Below are positions 9,204 through 19,339 of a stretch of 60,575 nucleotides of DNA, piece after piece (the first letter of the stretch is position 1; every line of letters starts with the position of its first letter). Source of the DNA: Bacteroidetes bacterium OLB10 (GTDB lineage Bacteria > Bacteroidota > Bacteroidia > AKYH767-A > OLB10); contig LNBX01000042.1 in the NCBI GenBank assembly GCA_001567275.1, forward strand, positions 1 to 60,575. The letters are read 5' to 3'. The notes below the pieces were generated by a model that was given only the letters and a program-made list of their open reading frames with translations, searched no databases and was not told where the DNA came from. Both the position numbers and the translations under genes were made by a program.

Positions 9204-10509
9204 TTATGCCGAAGCTATCTTTAACAGTTCTTCGTAAACACTGCGATAACCTTTCCAGATGTGGTTTTCGCTCAGTGATTCATTATGCCATAAGCTGATG
9301 AAGGTACCGTTTACAGCTTTCACTTCTTCAACCAAAGGTTTTATCAAATCAATCACCTGATAAGGTTCAACTTTGAGATAATAACGGAAGGTAGCATCCA
9401 TTACTGCAAAAGGATGAACTCTCAGAGTTGTGGTGGTTTCATTATCCAGATCATAAAAATTAAACGGAGAACAAATTCCTGCACGGAAACCTATATTACC
9501 TGCATAACCCATCGTAAAGTCATCTTTGATATCCACATCAATGAGTTTTCTGTAGGTATCAGGAAGTTTAATTTTAAGAAAATGCTGACGGCTTTTTTTT
9601 TACTTCTCTTTTGAGAATTCGCGAGAGTATCTGCACTTCCTTTTGCAAACGTCCCTGCTGGTTGTTGGAGCCATAACTTGGATGAATTCCGGTTTCGGCA
9701 TAGTCGGCCAACGACTGTATGAGTGACTGAAAAGTGCGGCTGTCAACAGATACATTTTTGTCATTTTCTCCATACTCACCAAGCAGAAAAAAATAAATGG
9801 CATTCACTTTATATCGCTTATGCAGGTCGAGCATGAGGTCGTATGTGTCGTAAGGATCATGCGCCATGCGCAACAACACCTTGGTACGCTCAATCACCTG
9901 CTGAAAATCCAGATTCACCAAAGATCTTCCATAAGCACCAATGGTGCGCATAAAACCTTTTTCGAGATAGGCATACGCATTGTCAATATCAACAGTACTG
10001 ATGTAACGATACTTTGATGGCGTAAACGGTAAAGAAGGAAAATAACTCAACAATACTTCACGCAGATTTTTTGCCCAGATATTGATGAGCGGCTTTTGTA
10101 AAAAACCACGTGTATATGCAAGACTTTCCGTTTCGTTATATCTGTCGTGTGCATCTCTGAGGTGCGGCAGATATTCTTCATAGCGACTGACCAGATAAAA
10201 AGAAGCAGCAAACACATCAAAAGGAATCACGTATTTGGGATGAGTTGCATAAAATGCTTTTTGTCCTACCCATTCAGTAAATCCAAACTGCTGATCTTCT
10301 ATCCCCTTCTCAAAAAGTAATTTCTCGGCATAAATAAATGGTTCATTCTCTATCGGAGATTCTGAATAATTCAGTTTGGCACCACTGTAGCTCTTAAACT
10401 CTTCGCGGTTGTGGGTAAGGGTGAAAGGAATTCCCATCAGCTCACCTATAAAAAGATTTAAAATATAATGAAGCCGCGGAGAATTTTGTTGTGTATATAC
10501 CAGTAACAT
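9204..10509 (-). CDS. polysaccharide-deacetylase-like protein, split by one extra A
   Basis: The first frame (start 10509) has the deacetylase-like core with STVDIDNAY (about residue 170), a family-specific Asp pair, and TGIHPSYGSN (about residue 280). It ends after a nine-A run (plus 9593-9601). Deleting one base continues into SRQHFLKIKLPDTYRKLID...DDFTMGYAGNIGFRAG and on to the stop at 9204, 434 residues in all. The DIDNA, HPSYGSN and GYAGNIGFRAG motifs are typical of a Bacteroidota family in the NodB-like fold, presumed to act on a surface glycan. The operon context (FemAB-like, UbiA, KdsC-like) fits envelope biosynthesis. Confidence 0.85.
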
Positions 10510-10540
10510 GTTGGAGCTATATGCGGTTAAATTACTTTAA

Positions 10541-11485
10541 TCATAATCCTGAATAATACATTACCGGTAAGGACAATATTCCGCCTAACATAGTGATTTT
10601 GGCTAACACACTTGCAAAGTGAAATTGTTTTTTCTCCTCTGCAAAAAACAAATATACAATCAAAGCCAGAACAGGTAGCTGTAATGCCACCACCATATAA
10701 CTGAAAGAAATTAATTCATTCCACCACTCAAAACGAATCTGCAACAATACAATGAGAATGAATATCAATAACAGAAAAAAGATGGCTGTGAATTTAGCAA
10801 CTCTTTCACCGGCAACTACAGGAAGAGTTTTGCATCCTAATTTCCTGTCACCTTCCACATCTTCCATATCTTTAATAATTTCTCTTACAAATGTCATCAG
10901 GAATGCAAACAGCGCATACGCAAAGGTGATGGCTATAACAACACGAAGGTTATATGCTTTTTCATTTTCAACAGGAAGTCTTATATCGCGAAAGGCATAT
11001 TGCATTTCATAATCGGCAAAGGCCGGAATAAAAACTGCAAGTGCAGTAAGAAAAGCTACAACAAAATTTCCAACCAGCGGAAGTCTTTTATAAGATGCCG
11101 AATAAAAATACAGCAAGGCTGATGTAAGCAAAAATATCAATGCAAACTGTCGCAGCTTTAACCAATAAGTAAGATAAACACCTATAGCAACAGCTATGAC
11201 GGAGAATGAAAAGTAAACTGTTTTCATGGTCCATGCTGAAATGTTTGCTGTTCTTCGTATTCCATTAGCTGCATCAATATCTTTATCAAAAAAATCGTTG
11301 ATAGCATAACCTCCTGCAGTAATCAGTACTGTAGCTAACACCATTAAACCAAACTGCCATGTGTATAAGGATGGAGTAAACTCTGAAACTTTGAGCAAAG
11401 GCACTACCACCATATAATAAACCAGACATTGAGCTAATGCAAGCATAGCCAGATTACCAATTCTGATGAGTCTGAGAAATTCCAT
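10541..11485 (-). CDS. UbiA-family prenyltransferase
   Basis: 314 residues with eight or nine predicted membrane helices. The first Asp-rich motif NDFFDKDID (about residues 64-72) and the second, DMEDVEGDRKLG (about residue 206), bind Mg-prenyl diphosphate. It resembles geranylgeranylglycerol-phosphate synthase-like UbiA proteins of Bacteroidota more than quinone-pathway UbiA, but the acceptor cannot be fixed from sequence. It starts immediately after the KdsC-like gene. Confidence 0.85.
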   Translation of the reverse strand: MEFLRLIRIGNLAMLALAQCLVYYMVVVPLLKVSEFTPSLYTWQFGLMVLATVLITAGGYAINDFFDKDIDAANGIRRTANISAWTMKTVYFSFSVIAVAIGVYLTYWLKLRQFALIFLLTSALLYFYSASYKRLPLVGNFVVAFLTALAVFIPAFADYEMQYAFRDIRLPVENEKAYNLRVVIAITFAYALFAFLMTFVREIIKDMEDVEGDRKLGCKTLPVVAGERVAKFTAIFFLLLIFILIVLLQIRFEWWNELISFSYMVVALQLPVLALIVYLFFAEEKKQFHFASVLAKITMLGGILSLPVMYYSGL

Positions 11486-11989
11486 TTACTCCCAATCTAT
11501 ATTTAGTGTCAACACCTGTTCAATCACATCTCTTACACAACCTTCACCTCCTTTAACAGGAGAGATGTAGGTGCAGATACTTTTAATTTGTGCAGCTGCA
11601 TCTTCAGGACAACAGGGGAACCCGGTGTATTGCATGGCTTCAAAATCCGGCATATCATCACCCATGTACAATACCTGTTCTTTCTGCAGATGATGTTGCT
11701 GAGTAACCTGCAGCAATTGCTGCAACTTATCACCCACTCCCAGATACACTTCTTCAATACCGAGTTTTTGCAGTCGGATAGCAACGCCTTCATCCTTACC
11801 TCCGGAAATGATGATGACATGATATCCCTTTTTTACGGCAAGTTGCATGGCATATCCATCCTTGATATTCATCTGACGTAATAATTTTCCATCATTGGTA
11901 ATGTGCAACATTCCGTTGGTAAGAACGCCATCCACATCGAATATAAAACAGCGAATGTCTTTAAGTTTTTGTTTGTAGCTGATACTCAT
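11486..11989 (-). CDS. KdsC-like HAD phosphatase (KDO-8-phosphate phosphatase family)
   Basis: 167 residues, a capless class C0 HAD protein: FDVDGVLTNG (motif I, residues 18-27), ISGG (motif II) and MGDDMPDFEAM (motif IV). The family includes the tetrameric enzyme that dephosphorylates 3-deoxy-D-manno-octulosonate 8-phosphate for lipid A core synthesis. The start overlaps the end of the DUF2520 gene by 4 bp. Confidence 0.9.
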   Translation of the reverse strand: MSISYKQKLKDIRCFIFDVDGVLTNGMLHITNDGKLLRQMNIKDGYAMQLAVKKGYHVIIISGGKDEGVAIRLQKLGIEEVYLGVGDKLQQLLQVTQQHHLQKEQVLYMGDDMPDFEAMQYTGFPCCPEDAAAQIKSICTYISPVKGGEGCVRDVIEQVLTLNIDWE

Positions 11990-12777
11990 TTTCTGCTTTT
12001 CTGAATAGATTTAGTCATTGTTTTATAAACGTCTGCAATATCAGTGTTATTTTTCAGAAGTTGAAGATGTCTTTTAATAGTTTTTAAATCGCCACGTACA
12101 GCAGGACCAGTTTGCAGTGATTTCGGGTTTCTGCTGTCAATACGAAGGGCCGTATTCTCAATCAGCGGTTGCAGAATCTGAAAACTGATTTTGTTTTGTT
12201 TCAGAAAATCGTAAGCTAAGCTATAGAGATGATTGGGGAAATTATTCACTATTACTGCCGCAAGATGCAGTTTTTCGCGCTTTGCAGAATTCAGTTTTAC
12301 GTATCGGCAATTGATATTTTGCAGTAAGCCGGTGATGCTGTCCATTACTTTTTTTCCTGAGGCCTCCACACAAAAAATCAACTCTGAAAATATTCCGGAG
12401 TGAGCAGTGAGTGACTGAAGAGGATACATCACTCCACAGTTTTTAAATTTCTTTTTTAAAACTTCCATAGGAATTGTTCCTGAAGTATGAACCACTGCAG
12501 CTTTCATCAGCGGCATATTGCTTACAACTTCGGCAATGCTGTCATCGTTAACAGCGATGATACACATGTCGGCCTCGGTATTCACATTTTTCAATTCAGA
12601 ATCAAAATTGCAATCGCAGAGTTTAGCCAACTGCCTGCCGGTTTTTTTATTACGACTGATAACCTGAATGATTTTGTTGCCGGATATATTCAGCAGCATG
12701 GCTAATTGCATGGCTACATTGCCTGAACCAACCATTACAACTTTGATTACATCAGCTTTTGCCGGCATAGCGAACAT
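11986..12777 (-). CDS. Rossmann-fold/DUF2520 oxidoreductase-like protein
   Basis: 263 residues. An N-terminal dinucleotide-binding fold (MVGSGNVAMQLA, about residues 15-26) joins a C-terminal helical DUF2520 domain (about 130-255) with the HLAAVIVNNFPNHLY segment typical of the family. The fold resembles F420/NADP-dependent and ketopantoate-type reductases; the substrate is unknown. The start used overlaps the cytochrome-assembly gene by 26 bp; a Met four codons on is also possible. Confidence 0.85.
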   Translation of the reverse strand: MFAMPAKADVIKVVMVGSGNVAMQLAMLLNISGNKIIQVISRNKKTGRQLAKLCDCNFDSELKNVNTEADMCIIAVNDDSIAEVVSNMPLMKAAVVHTSGTIPMEVLKKKFKNCGVMYPLQSLTAHSGIFSELIFCVEASGKKVMDSITGLLQNINCRYVKLNSAKREKLHLAAVIVNNFPNHLYSLAYDFLKQNKISFQILQPLIENTALRIDSRNPKSLQTGPAVRGDLKTIKRHLQLLKNNTDIADVYKTMTKSIQKSRK

Positions 12778-15176
12778 TTTCTTTAAAACGTTTCACTGCA
12801 GAAATCCATGATCCTAAGATGAGCAGAACACATCCTGTCCAGAGTAAATTTATGTGAGGGAAAATGATTGCTTTCATGATGATAAAGTCGCGCTTGTTGG
12901 CTTTCTTTTCTGCAATTTCAAGTTTTATTTTCCCGTCTTCGGGATTCAGTCCGGTAAAGCGGATTTTAAGCCCCAGTTCGTCAATAAAATAATTTTTGGA
13001 AACAGCCATGCGGTCTTTAACCAGAAACACCGGATTGATTTCATGTTTTTTCTTATTCACATCTGTTACTTCCAGTTCAGCTTTCACACCAAAACTGTCG
13101 AATGAATCTATTGCAACTTCCGAATTATCTTTTGCAATTCTCTTTAATACAATCAAACTGTTGGAAGTTGCTAACGTATCACCTGTAGCCATTTCATGTT
13201 CTACCGGTTCATCATATTCCTCTGCTGATTCCTGTTTGGTAAACTCATCGAGATTTGCATAGGTGATGTGAGTATAAATATCTTTATCAGGAAACCATTT
13301 GGTAGCAGGCTCGGCACTGTTTCCCATTCTTTCATTGAGTTGAATGATGGGTTTAAGCGTAAATGCTTTTTTCAAAGTTCCGTTTTTGTGATTGGGTTTG
13401 AAGTAATCAATATTGAAATACACGTTGACACCTTTTTTCTCACGTCCGGTATAGGTCACAAAATATTTTCCCATCTGCAATGTGTCGCCTTTGGCAAGCA
13501 TGATGTTTTCATTGTTAGGAAAATCTTTCCCTAAATCAATATTCAGTTTATTCTGCGAAATTATTCTTGAATTGGCATTGGAAATGAGTGCACCCATAAT
13601 GATAAACGCAAATCCAATATGTGCAATGGATGCACCGCTGAATGACAGTTTTCCTTTGATAATGCGAAAGAAATAATCGGCATTGGCAACAATACTGAAA
13701 ATACATGCAAATGCCAGAGTGATATAATGTACACTGCGGAAATGTAATGCCAGCACCACTGCAATGGTTATTGCAACTGAAACGATGATGGACAACATCA
13801 GTTTTCTGAACACCTCTTTTACTTCGCTGTGTTTATATTTAAAAAACTGTCCGATGGCCATCAGCAAACAAAGTATCATGGCAATAGGAATCTGCCAGGA
13901 GTTGAAATGCTCTTTCACATCAACAGGAGGAGCCAGTTTTAATCCGAACAATTTATTGATAACAGGAATACTTGTGGTAAAAGTTACCTGCACTGCAGAA
14001 ATACAGAGTACGAGCATACCGATAAACATCCAGAACTCGCGTGAAGTCATGCTGTCATCAGAATTTTCTCTCGGTAATTTTTTCCAGTTGATCACCAACA
14101 GTACAATTGAAAGCACCACAAAAAACATCATGTAAAAAATCAACTGTCCGCTCATGCCCAAATCGGTAAATGCATGTACCGATGTTTCGCCTAAGATGCC
14201 GCTTCTTGTGAGGAATGTGCTGTAAAGAACTAACAGAAATGACAGGATACTTAACACAAAGGTACTGATGAGTGCTCGTTGTCTTTTCAGATATACAAGC
14301 ATAACGTGTCCTGCACCCACAAGTGTAAGCCATGGAACAAGCGAAGCATTTTCTACAGGATCCCATGCCCAGAAACCACCAAAGCTCAGAGCTTCATAAG
14401 CCCATGCTGCACCCATAAGAATGCCTGCGCCCAAAATCATAATGCCGAAGAAAGTGTAAGGCAGAGCAGGCTTCACCCAGTCTGAAACATTTTTGCGAAG
14501 CAATGAGCCGATAGCAAATGCAAAAGGAACAACAGTAGATGCAAATCCCAAAAACAATGTAGGTGGATGAATCACCATCCAATAGTTTTGCAATAAAGGA
14601 TTCAGACCTCGTCCATCTTTTATGCGGTTCAGATAATCGGGCATTTGAATGAATGGAAGATTGGCAAACTGCTCATGATGACGAAGCAGTGAGAAAGGAT
14701 TGGTTCCGATTTTATAATCGAACACATAAACTCCGAGCAACATGGAAGCAAGAAAAACCTGCACCAGTGCAATGATACCTACAACCGGTGCTTCCCAGTG
14801 TTTGTTTCTGCGTGTGATGAACAATGCAATGAGCACATGCCACAGCATCCAGAGCAAAAAACTTCCTTCCTGACCTTCCCAGATACAGGCAAGAATAAAA
14901 TGCATCGGCATGGTCAAACTTGAGTGTTGCCATACATAAAAATACTCGAAGCGGTGATTAAAAATCAGGTATAACAACAGAAAAAATACGCCATATACTG
15001 CAACAGCATGAACTACAAAAAAATTTTCGCGCTAATGGACGCATCCATGTAGCTTTCGATTCGTTAACTGTACTTATAATGTATAATATGGCTGCAAATA
15101 ATGCACTGATGAAGGCTGTAAAAATCAAGCCGCTTCCTATCTGTCCCCATATCAGTTGTTCTCCGATATATTTCAT
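12752..15176 (-). CDS. cytochrome c assembly (heme lyase) protein CcmF/CcsA family, split by one extra T
   Basis: About 807 residues once one base is removed from a seven-T run of the coding strand (plus 15017-15023). The first frame starts at 15176 (MKYIGEQLIWGQIGSGL) and fails after ARKFF; the second frame continues VVHAVAVYGVFFLLLYLIFN. The main body has many membrane helices and the heme-handling WD motif (WAWDPVENASLVPWL), with His residues in flanking periplasmic loops. It ligates heme to apocytochrome c in the inner membrane. It lies downstream of rimM behind a hairpin. Confidence 0.88.
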
Positions 15177-15239
15177 CTTATTTCTCCTCTGAAAAGATGT
15201 GCGAATGTCTGAAAAAAAACAACGTCATGATGATGAAAA

Positions 15240-15275
15240 ACACCTTTCATGAACAATGTCATGAAAAAGGTCTGA
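15240..15275 (-). terminator. hairpin between rimM and the heme-lyase gene
   Basis: On the minus strand an ACCTTTTTCATGA / TCATGAAAGGT stem (two bulged bases) is followed by GTTTTTC. It is placed to end or attenuate the rpsP-rimM transcript before the heme-lyase gene. Confidence 0.5.
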
Positions 15276-15296
15276 AACAAAATAAGATAAGTGTGA

Positions 15297-15824
15297 TTAA
15301 TTCAAATACACATCAAGCAGCCCATCGGGTAGCTGAACGGTGAGTGTACCTGAGCTTTTGTCGAAATTCAGAATAAAATGGTCGTTAAGCGGAATGAGCA
15401 CTTCTTTGCCATCATCAGTATAAACCTGTGCGATGAGTTGTTGCGGAAACTCGAGAATGTTTTTGATGATGCCGATCCGGTTTTTGTTTTCATCTACCAC
15501 AGTGGCGTCAGTGAGTTCATGTTTATAGGGTGTTGGTTGTTGCGCAAGAATTTGCAGCGGCAGATAAACATCTTTTTTCAGATAAGCTTCGGCCTCTGTC
15601 ATGTTGTGAATCGCTTCGAGAAGGAAACGTGTAAAAGGCGGAGTAAATGATATTTCTTTTACCGGAAACGCTTTCAGGTTTTCGCCATCAGAGATAAAAA
15701 ACTCTTTTGGCTGATTTTTTTTAAATCTGAAATTATCGGCACATTTTAAAATCAAATGCCCTCTGATACCGTGGGTACGTCCGATTGTTCCATAAAAGAA
15801 ATAACCGTCAAAACCCATCATCAA
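15297..15824 (-). CDS. rimM: ribosome maturation factor RimM
   Basis: 175 residues with the N-terminal RimM barrel (GTIGRTHGIRGHL, about residues 12-24) and C-terminal PRC-barrel (IPLNDHFILNFD). It assists 30S head assembly by binding S19. It follows rpsP by 24 bp, the common rpsP-rimM pairing. An in-frame Met one residue later is equally possible. Confidence 0.95.
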   Translation of the reverse strand: MMMGFDGYFFYGTIGRTHGIRGHLILKCADNFRFKKNQPKEFFISDGENLKAFPVKEISFTPPFTRFLLEAIHNMTEAEAYLKKDVYLPLQILAQQPTPYKHELTDATVVDENKNRIGIIKNILEFPQQLIAQVYTDDGKEVLIPLNDHFILNFDKSSGTLTVQLPDGLLDVYLN

Positions 15825-15848
15825 AGGGCATTTAAAATAAATTAAAGC

Positions 15849-16385
15849 TTATGCGTTTTCTGCAGGAGCTTCGCCACCTTCGGCAGCAGGTTCCTGAGCA
15901 GCGCTTTCGGCAGCAGCTACGCTTGCAGCGGCACGTTTTTCAGCAATAACCTTGGCGATAGCTTCGCGTTTTTTAGCTTCTTCAGCAAGACGATTTTTAG
16001 ATTCATCTGCTTTGGAAGCCTGTACTTTTTGCGAATGCTGAAGCACTTTCAGGTTTTTGTTTTCCATCCATGCATTGAACTTAGCATCGGCCTGCTCCTG
16101 AGTAAGAGCACCTTTTTTTACACCACCCTGAAGATGATGTTTGTACAGCACGCCTTTGTAACTTAAAATGGCGCGGGTAGTATCGGTTGGCTGTGCACCC
16201 TGAGCTATCCAATGAGCAGCCCTGTCGATATTAAGGTCAATGGTTGCCGGAATGGTTTTTGGATTATACACTCCGATTTTTTCAATGAACTTACCATCTC
16301 TGGGAGCACGCGAATCCGCCACCACTACATGGTAGAACGGCTGGCCTTTTTTTCCGAACCGTTGCAATCTGATTTTTGTTGGCAT
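15849..16385 (-). CDS. rpsP: 30S ribosomal protein bS16 with long acidic/Ala-rich tail
   Basis: 178 residues. The first 80 or so are canonical S16 (MPTKIRLQRFGKKGQPFYHVVVADSR with the usual DGKFIEKIG). The remainder is a Lys/Ala/Glu-rich coiled tail ending in a low-complexity Ala/Glu stretch, a known Bacteroidota style of extension. It leads the long minus-strand gene train. Confidence 0.97.
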   Translation of the reverse strand: MPTKIRLQRFGKKGQPFYHVVVADSRAPRDGKFIEKIGVYNPKTIPATIDLNIDRAAHWIAQGAQPTDTTRAILSYKGVLYKHHLQGGVKKGALTQEQADAKFNAWMENKNLKVLQHSQKVQASKADESKNRLAEEAKKREAIAKVIAEKRAAASVAAAESAAQEPAAEGGEAPAENA

Positions 16386-16416
16386 TTTACTTAATTTTTA
16401 TACCGTTAAACATAAT

Positions 16417-16452
16417 CCCGAAAATCTCCCTGATTTCGGGGCTGCAAATATC
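16417..16452 (-). promoter_or_regulatory. inverted repeat and near-consensus -7 box upstream of rpsP
   Basis: A CCCGAAAATC/GATTTCGGG inverted repeat (16417-16440) may end the upstream acyltransferase gene. Overlapping it, GATATTTG on the minus strand (16445-16452) matches the TAnnTTTG box at 7 of 8 positions, suitably placed for rpsP. Confidence 0.4.
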
Positions 16453-16493
16453 GCTATTTCAATGATATAAAAAAATAATACTGTCAGGATTTT

Positions 16494-17039
16494 TTACAGC
16501 ACTCCCTGCCCGGGGTTTTTTCCTTTAAACTGTCGGAAATAGTTCTTAATCTGCTCAATATCAGCTTCTGTATTTTCAGTGGGCATAAATGGTGGAGCCA
16601 CCACTACGGTTTTTGTAGGATAATCGAAAGCCACCATCAGAATGGGCACTCCGGTTTTGAGGGCAATTTTGTGGAATCCTGTTTTCCATTCGGGTGAATA
16701 TTTGCGGGTACCTTCGGGAGTGATGCAAATTGAAAACCGCTCATGCTGATTGTAAATTTCAGCTACTTTATCCACCAGATTGGTATGCCGTGAACGGTCA
16801 ACGGGATAACCACCGAGAGCGTAAAACAACCATCCGAACGGGGGCTTGAACAATTCCTTTTTTGCCAGATATTTGGTATCAATCCTCAGAATACTTCGTG
16901 CTGCCAGTCCTACCAAAAAATCAATATTGCTGGTATGGGGAGCCACAATCATCACGTACTTTTTTAATTCAGGGGGAATTGCTCCCTTAATTTTCCATCC
17001 AAAAAGTTTGAAAAATAAATTATAGATGAATCTCGACAT
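16494..17039 (-). CDS. PlsC-type 1-acylglycerol-3-phosphate acyltransferase-like protein
   Basis: 181 residues, a short member of the family. The catalytic HTSNID box (an HX4D variant, about residue 35) and a PEGTRK box (about residue 110) are present. Residues 1-25 may bind the membrane edge. It probably acylates a lysophospholipid; the acceptor is uncertain because single-domain short forms vary. Confidence 0.85.
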   Translation of the reverse strand: MSRFIYNLFFKLFGWKIKGAIPPELKKYVMIVAPHTSNIDFLVGLAARSILRIDTKYLAKKELFKPPFGWLFYALGGYPVDRSRHTNLVDKVAEIYNQHERFSICITPEGTRKYSPEWKTGFHKIALKTGVPILMVAFDYPTKTVVVAPPFMPTENTEADIEQIKNYFRQFKGKNPGQGVL

Positions 17040-17082
17040 TGTGTAAAAGTAAAAAAGTGTACTGAATGTGGTATCTATATGC

Positions 17083-17090
17083 TATATTTG
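17083..17090 (+). promoter_or_regulatory. Bacteroidota -7 box (TATATTTG)
   Basis: Exact TAnnTTTG match 27 bp before the start codon of the small exported protein. Confidence 0.6.
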
Positions 17091-17116
17091 CAGATACATT
17101 AATAAAAGTTTAAAAA

Positions 17117-17539
17117 ATGAAAAAGATTTTTGCTTTACTCACCTTCATCGCCTTCACTGCAAGTGCTTACAGTCAGGCAAATAAAACTACAGGCACATGG
17201 GCAGAGTTAAACTCTTTCCAGAATATTCTGTCGAGTTTCACCAAAGCCAGCAAATCAGGTGATTTGAAACCTGTAAAAACAAACATTGAGTCACTCATCA
17301 ATGCTGCTGTTGATTTGTATAAAGCAGAAGTTCCTGCCGGCATTGATGCCACACAGATGAGAGCTGCTACAGTAACATTAGCAAATTCATGCAAAGAACT
17401 TTTTGGTTCTATCAGTCTTGAGCAAACCGATGCTGAAATAAATCAAAAACTGAGTGTGGTTCAAAATGCATTCAATGATGTATCTAAATTATACTCTACA
17501 GCAGGTAAAAACTCGGGAACAAAGAGTAAAACCAACTAA
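17117..17539 (+). CDS. small exported helical protein, unknown
   Basis: 140 residues. The signal peptide is MKKIFALLTFIAFTASAYSQ with cleavage near residue 18-20. The mature part is helical, rich in Ala, Ser and Lys, without Cys, and could be a periplasmic helical bundle. It is monocistronic: own -7 box upstream and a strong terminator downstream. No function is recognised. Confidence 0.8.
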   Translation: MKKIFALLTFIAFTASAYSQANKTTGTWAELNSFQNILSSFTKASKSGDLKPVKTNIESLINAAVDLYKAEVPAGIDATQMRAATVTLANSCKELFGSISLEQTDAEINQKLSVVQNAFNDVSKLYSTAGKNSGTKSKTN

Positions 17540-17560
17540 TTCTTAAAAAGAATACTTACA

Positions 17561-17590
17561 AAAAAAGCTGCCCGAAAGGCAGCTTTTTTT
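17561..17590. terminator. bidirectional intrinsic terminator
   Basis: Perfect 12-bp stem (17561-17572 with 17578-17589), CGAAA loop, A-tract before and T-tract after. It serves the convergent exported-protein and carboxylase genes. Confidence 0.95.
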
Positions 17591-17603
17591 ATTACACCAT
17601 TTT

Positions 17604-19244
17604 TCAGGTTTGTATCACACCCACATTATACTGTTTAGTAAGCGGTGCATGATTGGCCATTTCAATACCCATGCTTATCATCTTGCGTGTTTCAACAGGG
17701 TCAATGATAGCATCAACCCACAGTCTTGATGCTGCATAGTACGGAGATGTCTGAGAGTTATATCTGTCAGTTATCACTTTCAACTGCGCATCTTCTTCTT
17801 CCTGTGTGATGGTTTTGCCCTGGGCTTTAAGTCCGGCAACATGAATCTGCAGAAGTGTTTTGGCTGCCTGTGCTCCTCCCATTACTGCAATTTGTCCTGA
17901 CGGCCATGCAGCAATCAGTCGCGGGTCATAAGCTTTGCCACACATGGCATAATTACCGGCACCATAACTGTTGCCTACTATGATTGTAAATTTTGGCACA
18001 ACACTGTTGGCCATTGCATTCACCATTTTGGCTCCGTCTTTAATGATGCCTCCGTGTTCGCTGCGGCTGCCTACCATGAATCCGGTAACATCCTGCAAAA
18101 ACACCAATGGAATTTTACGCTGGTTACAGTTCATGATAAACCGGGCAGCTTTATCGGCACTGTCGCTGTAAATAACTCCGCCAATCTGCATTTCGCCTTT
18201 TTTGCTTTTCACTACTTTGCGCTGATTGGCAACAATACCTACTGCCCAACCGTCAATGCGTGCTGTGCCGCAGATGATGCTCTGACCGTATTTATCTTTA
18301 TACTCATCAAACTCACTGTTGTCCACCAACCGGTAAATAACATCATGCATGTTGTACTGCTTGCTGTTTTCGGAAGGGATGATGCCGTAAATTTCTTTGG
18401 GATTGAGTTTGGGTTCGGCAGGAGTTGCACGATCAAAACCGGCTTTTTCAAAATCGCCAATCTTATCGAACAATCGTTTGATGTAATCGAGACATGAAGC
18501 ATCGTCAGGAAATTTATTATCCGTTACTCCCGAAATTTCTGATTGTGTTGTGGCACCACCCAGAGTTTCATTGTCAATATCTTCACCAATAGCAGATTTT
18601 ACGAGATAACTTCCTGCTAAAAAAACAGAACCTGTTTTATCCACTATCATTGCTTCGTCACTCATGATGGGTAAATAAGCTCCTCCTGCCACACAACTTC
18701 CCATGATGGCAGCAATCTGAATTATTCCCATACCCGACATCACTGCATTGTTGCGGAATATTCTTCCGAAATGTTCTTTGTCGGGAAAAATTTCATCCTG
18801 CATCGGCAGGAAAACTCCTGCACTGTCAACCAGATAAACTATTGGCAAACGGTTTTCGATACTTATTTCCTGAGCACGCAGATTTTTTTTCGCAGTTATC
18901 GGAAACCATGCACCCGCTTTTACCGTGGCATCATTGGCTACTACAATACACTGTCTTCCGCTGATATATCCTATGACAACCACTACTCCACCCGAAGGAC
19001 ATCCTCCATATTCGGCATACATTCCATCAGCAGCAAAAGCACCCACTTCAAACTGAGGTTTATCTTTATCGAGCAAATATTCTATTCGCTCGCGTGCAAG
19101 CATTTTGTTGCGTTCTTTTTGTTTGGCTGCACTCTTTTTACCTCCACCCTCATACACTCGGTTGAGCTTACTCTGCAACTGTGCAAGCTGGGTTTTATAA
19201 GTGTCTTCGTTAATATTAAAATCGAGATTCTGTTTATCGGACAT
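17604..19244 (-). CDS. acyl-CoA carboxylase carboxyltransferase (beta) subunit
   Basis: 546 residues with the two crotonase-like halves of AccD/PccB proteins. Oxyanion-hole glycines are visible in GSCVAGGAYLP (about residue 185) and GNSYGAGNYAMCG (about 430). It transfers carboxyl from biotin to an acyl-CoA (propionyl-, methylcrotonyl- or acetyl-CoA type not decided). No biotin-carrier or biotin-carboxylase subunit is nearby. It has its own -7 box 27 bp upstream. Confidence 0.9.
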   Translation of the reverse strand: MSDKQNLDFNINEDTYKTQLAQLQSKLNRVYEGGGKKSAAKQKERNKMLARERIEYLLDKDKPQFEVGAFAADGMYAEYGGCPSGGVVVVIGYISGRQCIVVANDATVKAGAWFPITAKKNLRAQEISIENRLPIVYLVDSAGVFLPMQDEIFPDKEHFGRIFRNNAVMSGMGIIQIAAIMGSCVAGGAYLPIMSDEAMIVDKTGSVFLAGSYLVKSAIGEDIDNETLGGATTQSEISGVTDNKFPDDASCLDYIKRLFDKIGDFEKAGFDRATPAEPKLNPKEIYGIIPSENSKQYNMHDVIYRLVDNSEFDEYKDKYGQSIICGTARIDGWAVGIVANQRKVVKSKKGEMQIGGVIYSDSADKAARFIMNCNQRKIPLVFLQDVTGFMVGSRSEHGGIIKDGAKMVNAMANSVVPKFTIIVGNSYGAGNYAMCGKAYDPRLIAAWPSGQIAVMGGAQAAKTLLQIHVAGLKAQGKTITQEEEDAQLKVITDRYNSQTSPYYAASRLWVDAIIDPVETRKMISMGIEMANHAPLTKQYNVGVIQT

Positions 19245-19270
19245 ATCAGTTTCTTAAAAAAATACGACTG

Positions 19271-19278
19271 CAAAAATA
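19271..19278 (-). promoter_or_regulatory. Bacteroidota -7 box (TATTTTTG) for the carboxylase gene
   Basis: Exact TAnnTTTG match on the minus strand, 27 bp before the start of the carboxylase beta subunit. Confidence 0.6.
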
Positions 19279-19284
19279 AACTAA

Positions 19285-19305
19285 TGTGGCATAGTTGATG
19301 CCACA
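19285..19305 (-). terminator. 8-bp hairpin after the ketosynthase operon
   Basis: TGTGGCAT/ATGCCACA with a 5-nt loop, downstream of the ketosynthase gene on the minus strand. A loose T-rich tract follows. Probably ends that operon. Confidence 0.55.
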
Positions 19306-19339
19306 GGTTCCTCAACAGATGCAATTAAATGTAAAGCTG

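Noticed and set aside
18771..19298. 175-codon plus-strand frame inside the carboxylase gene
   Set aside because: Antisense to a complete, conserved coding sequence.
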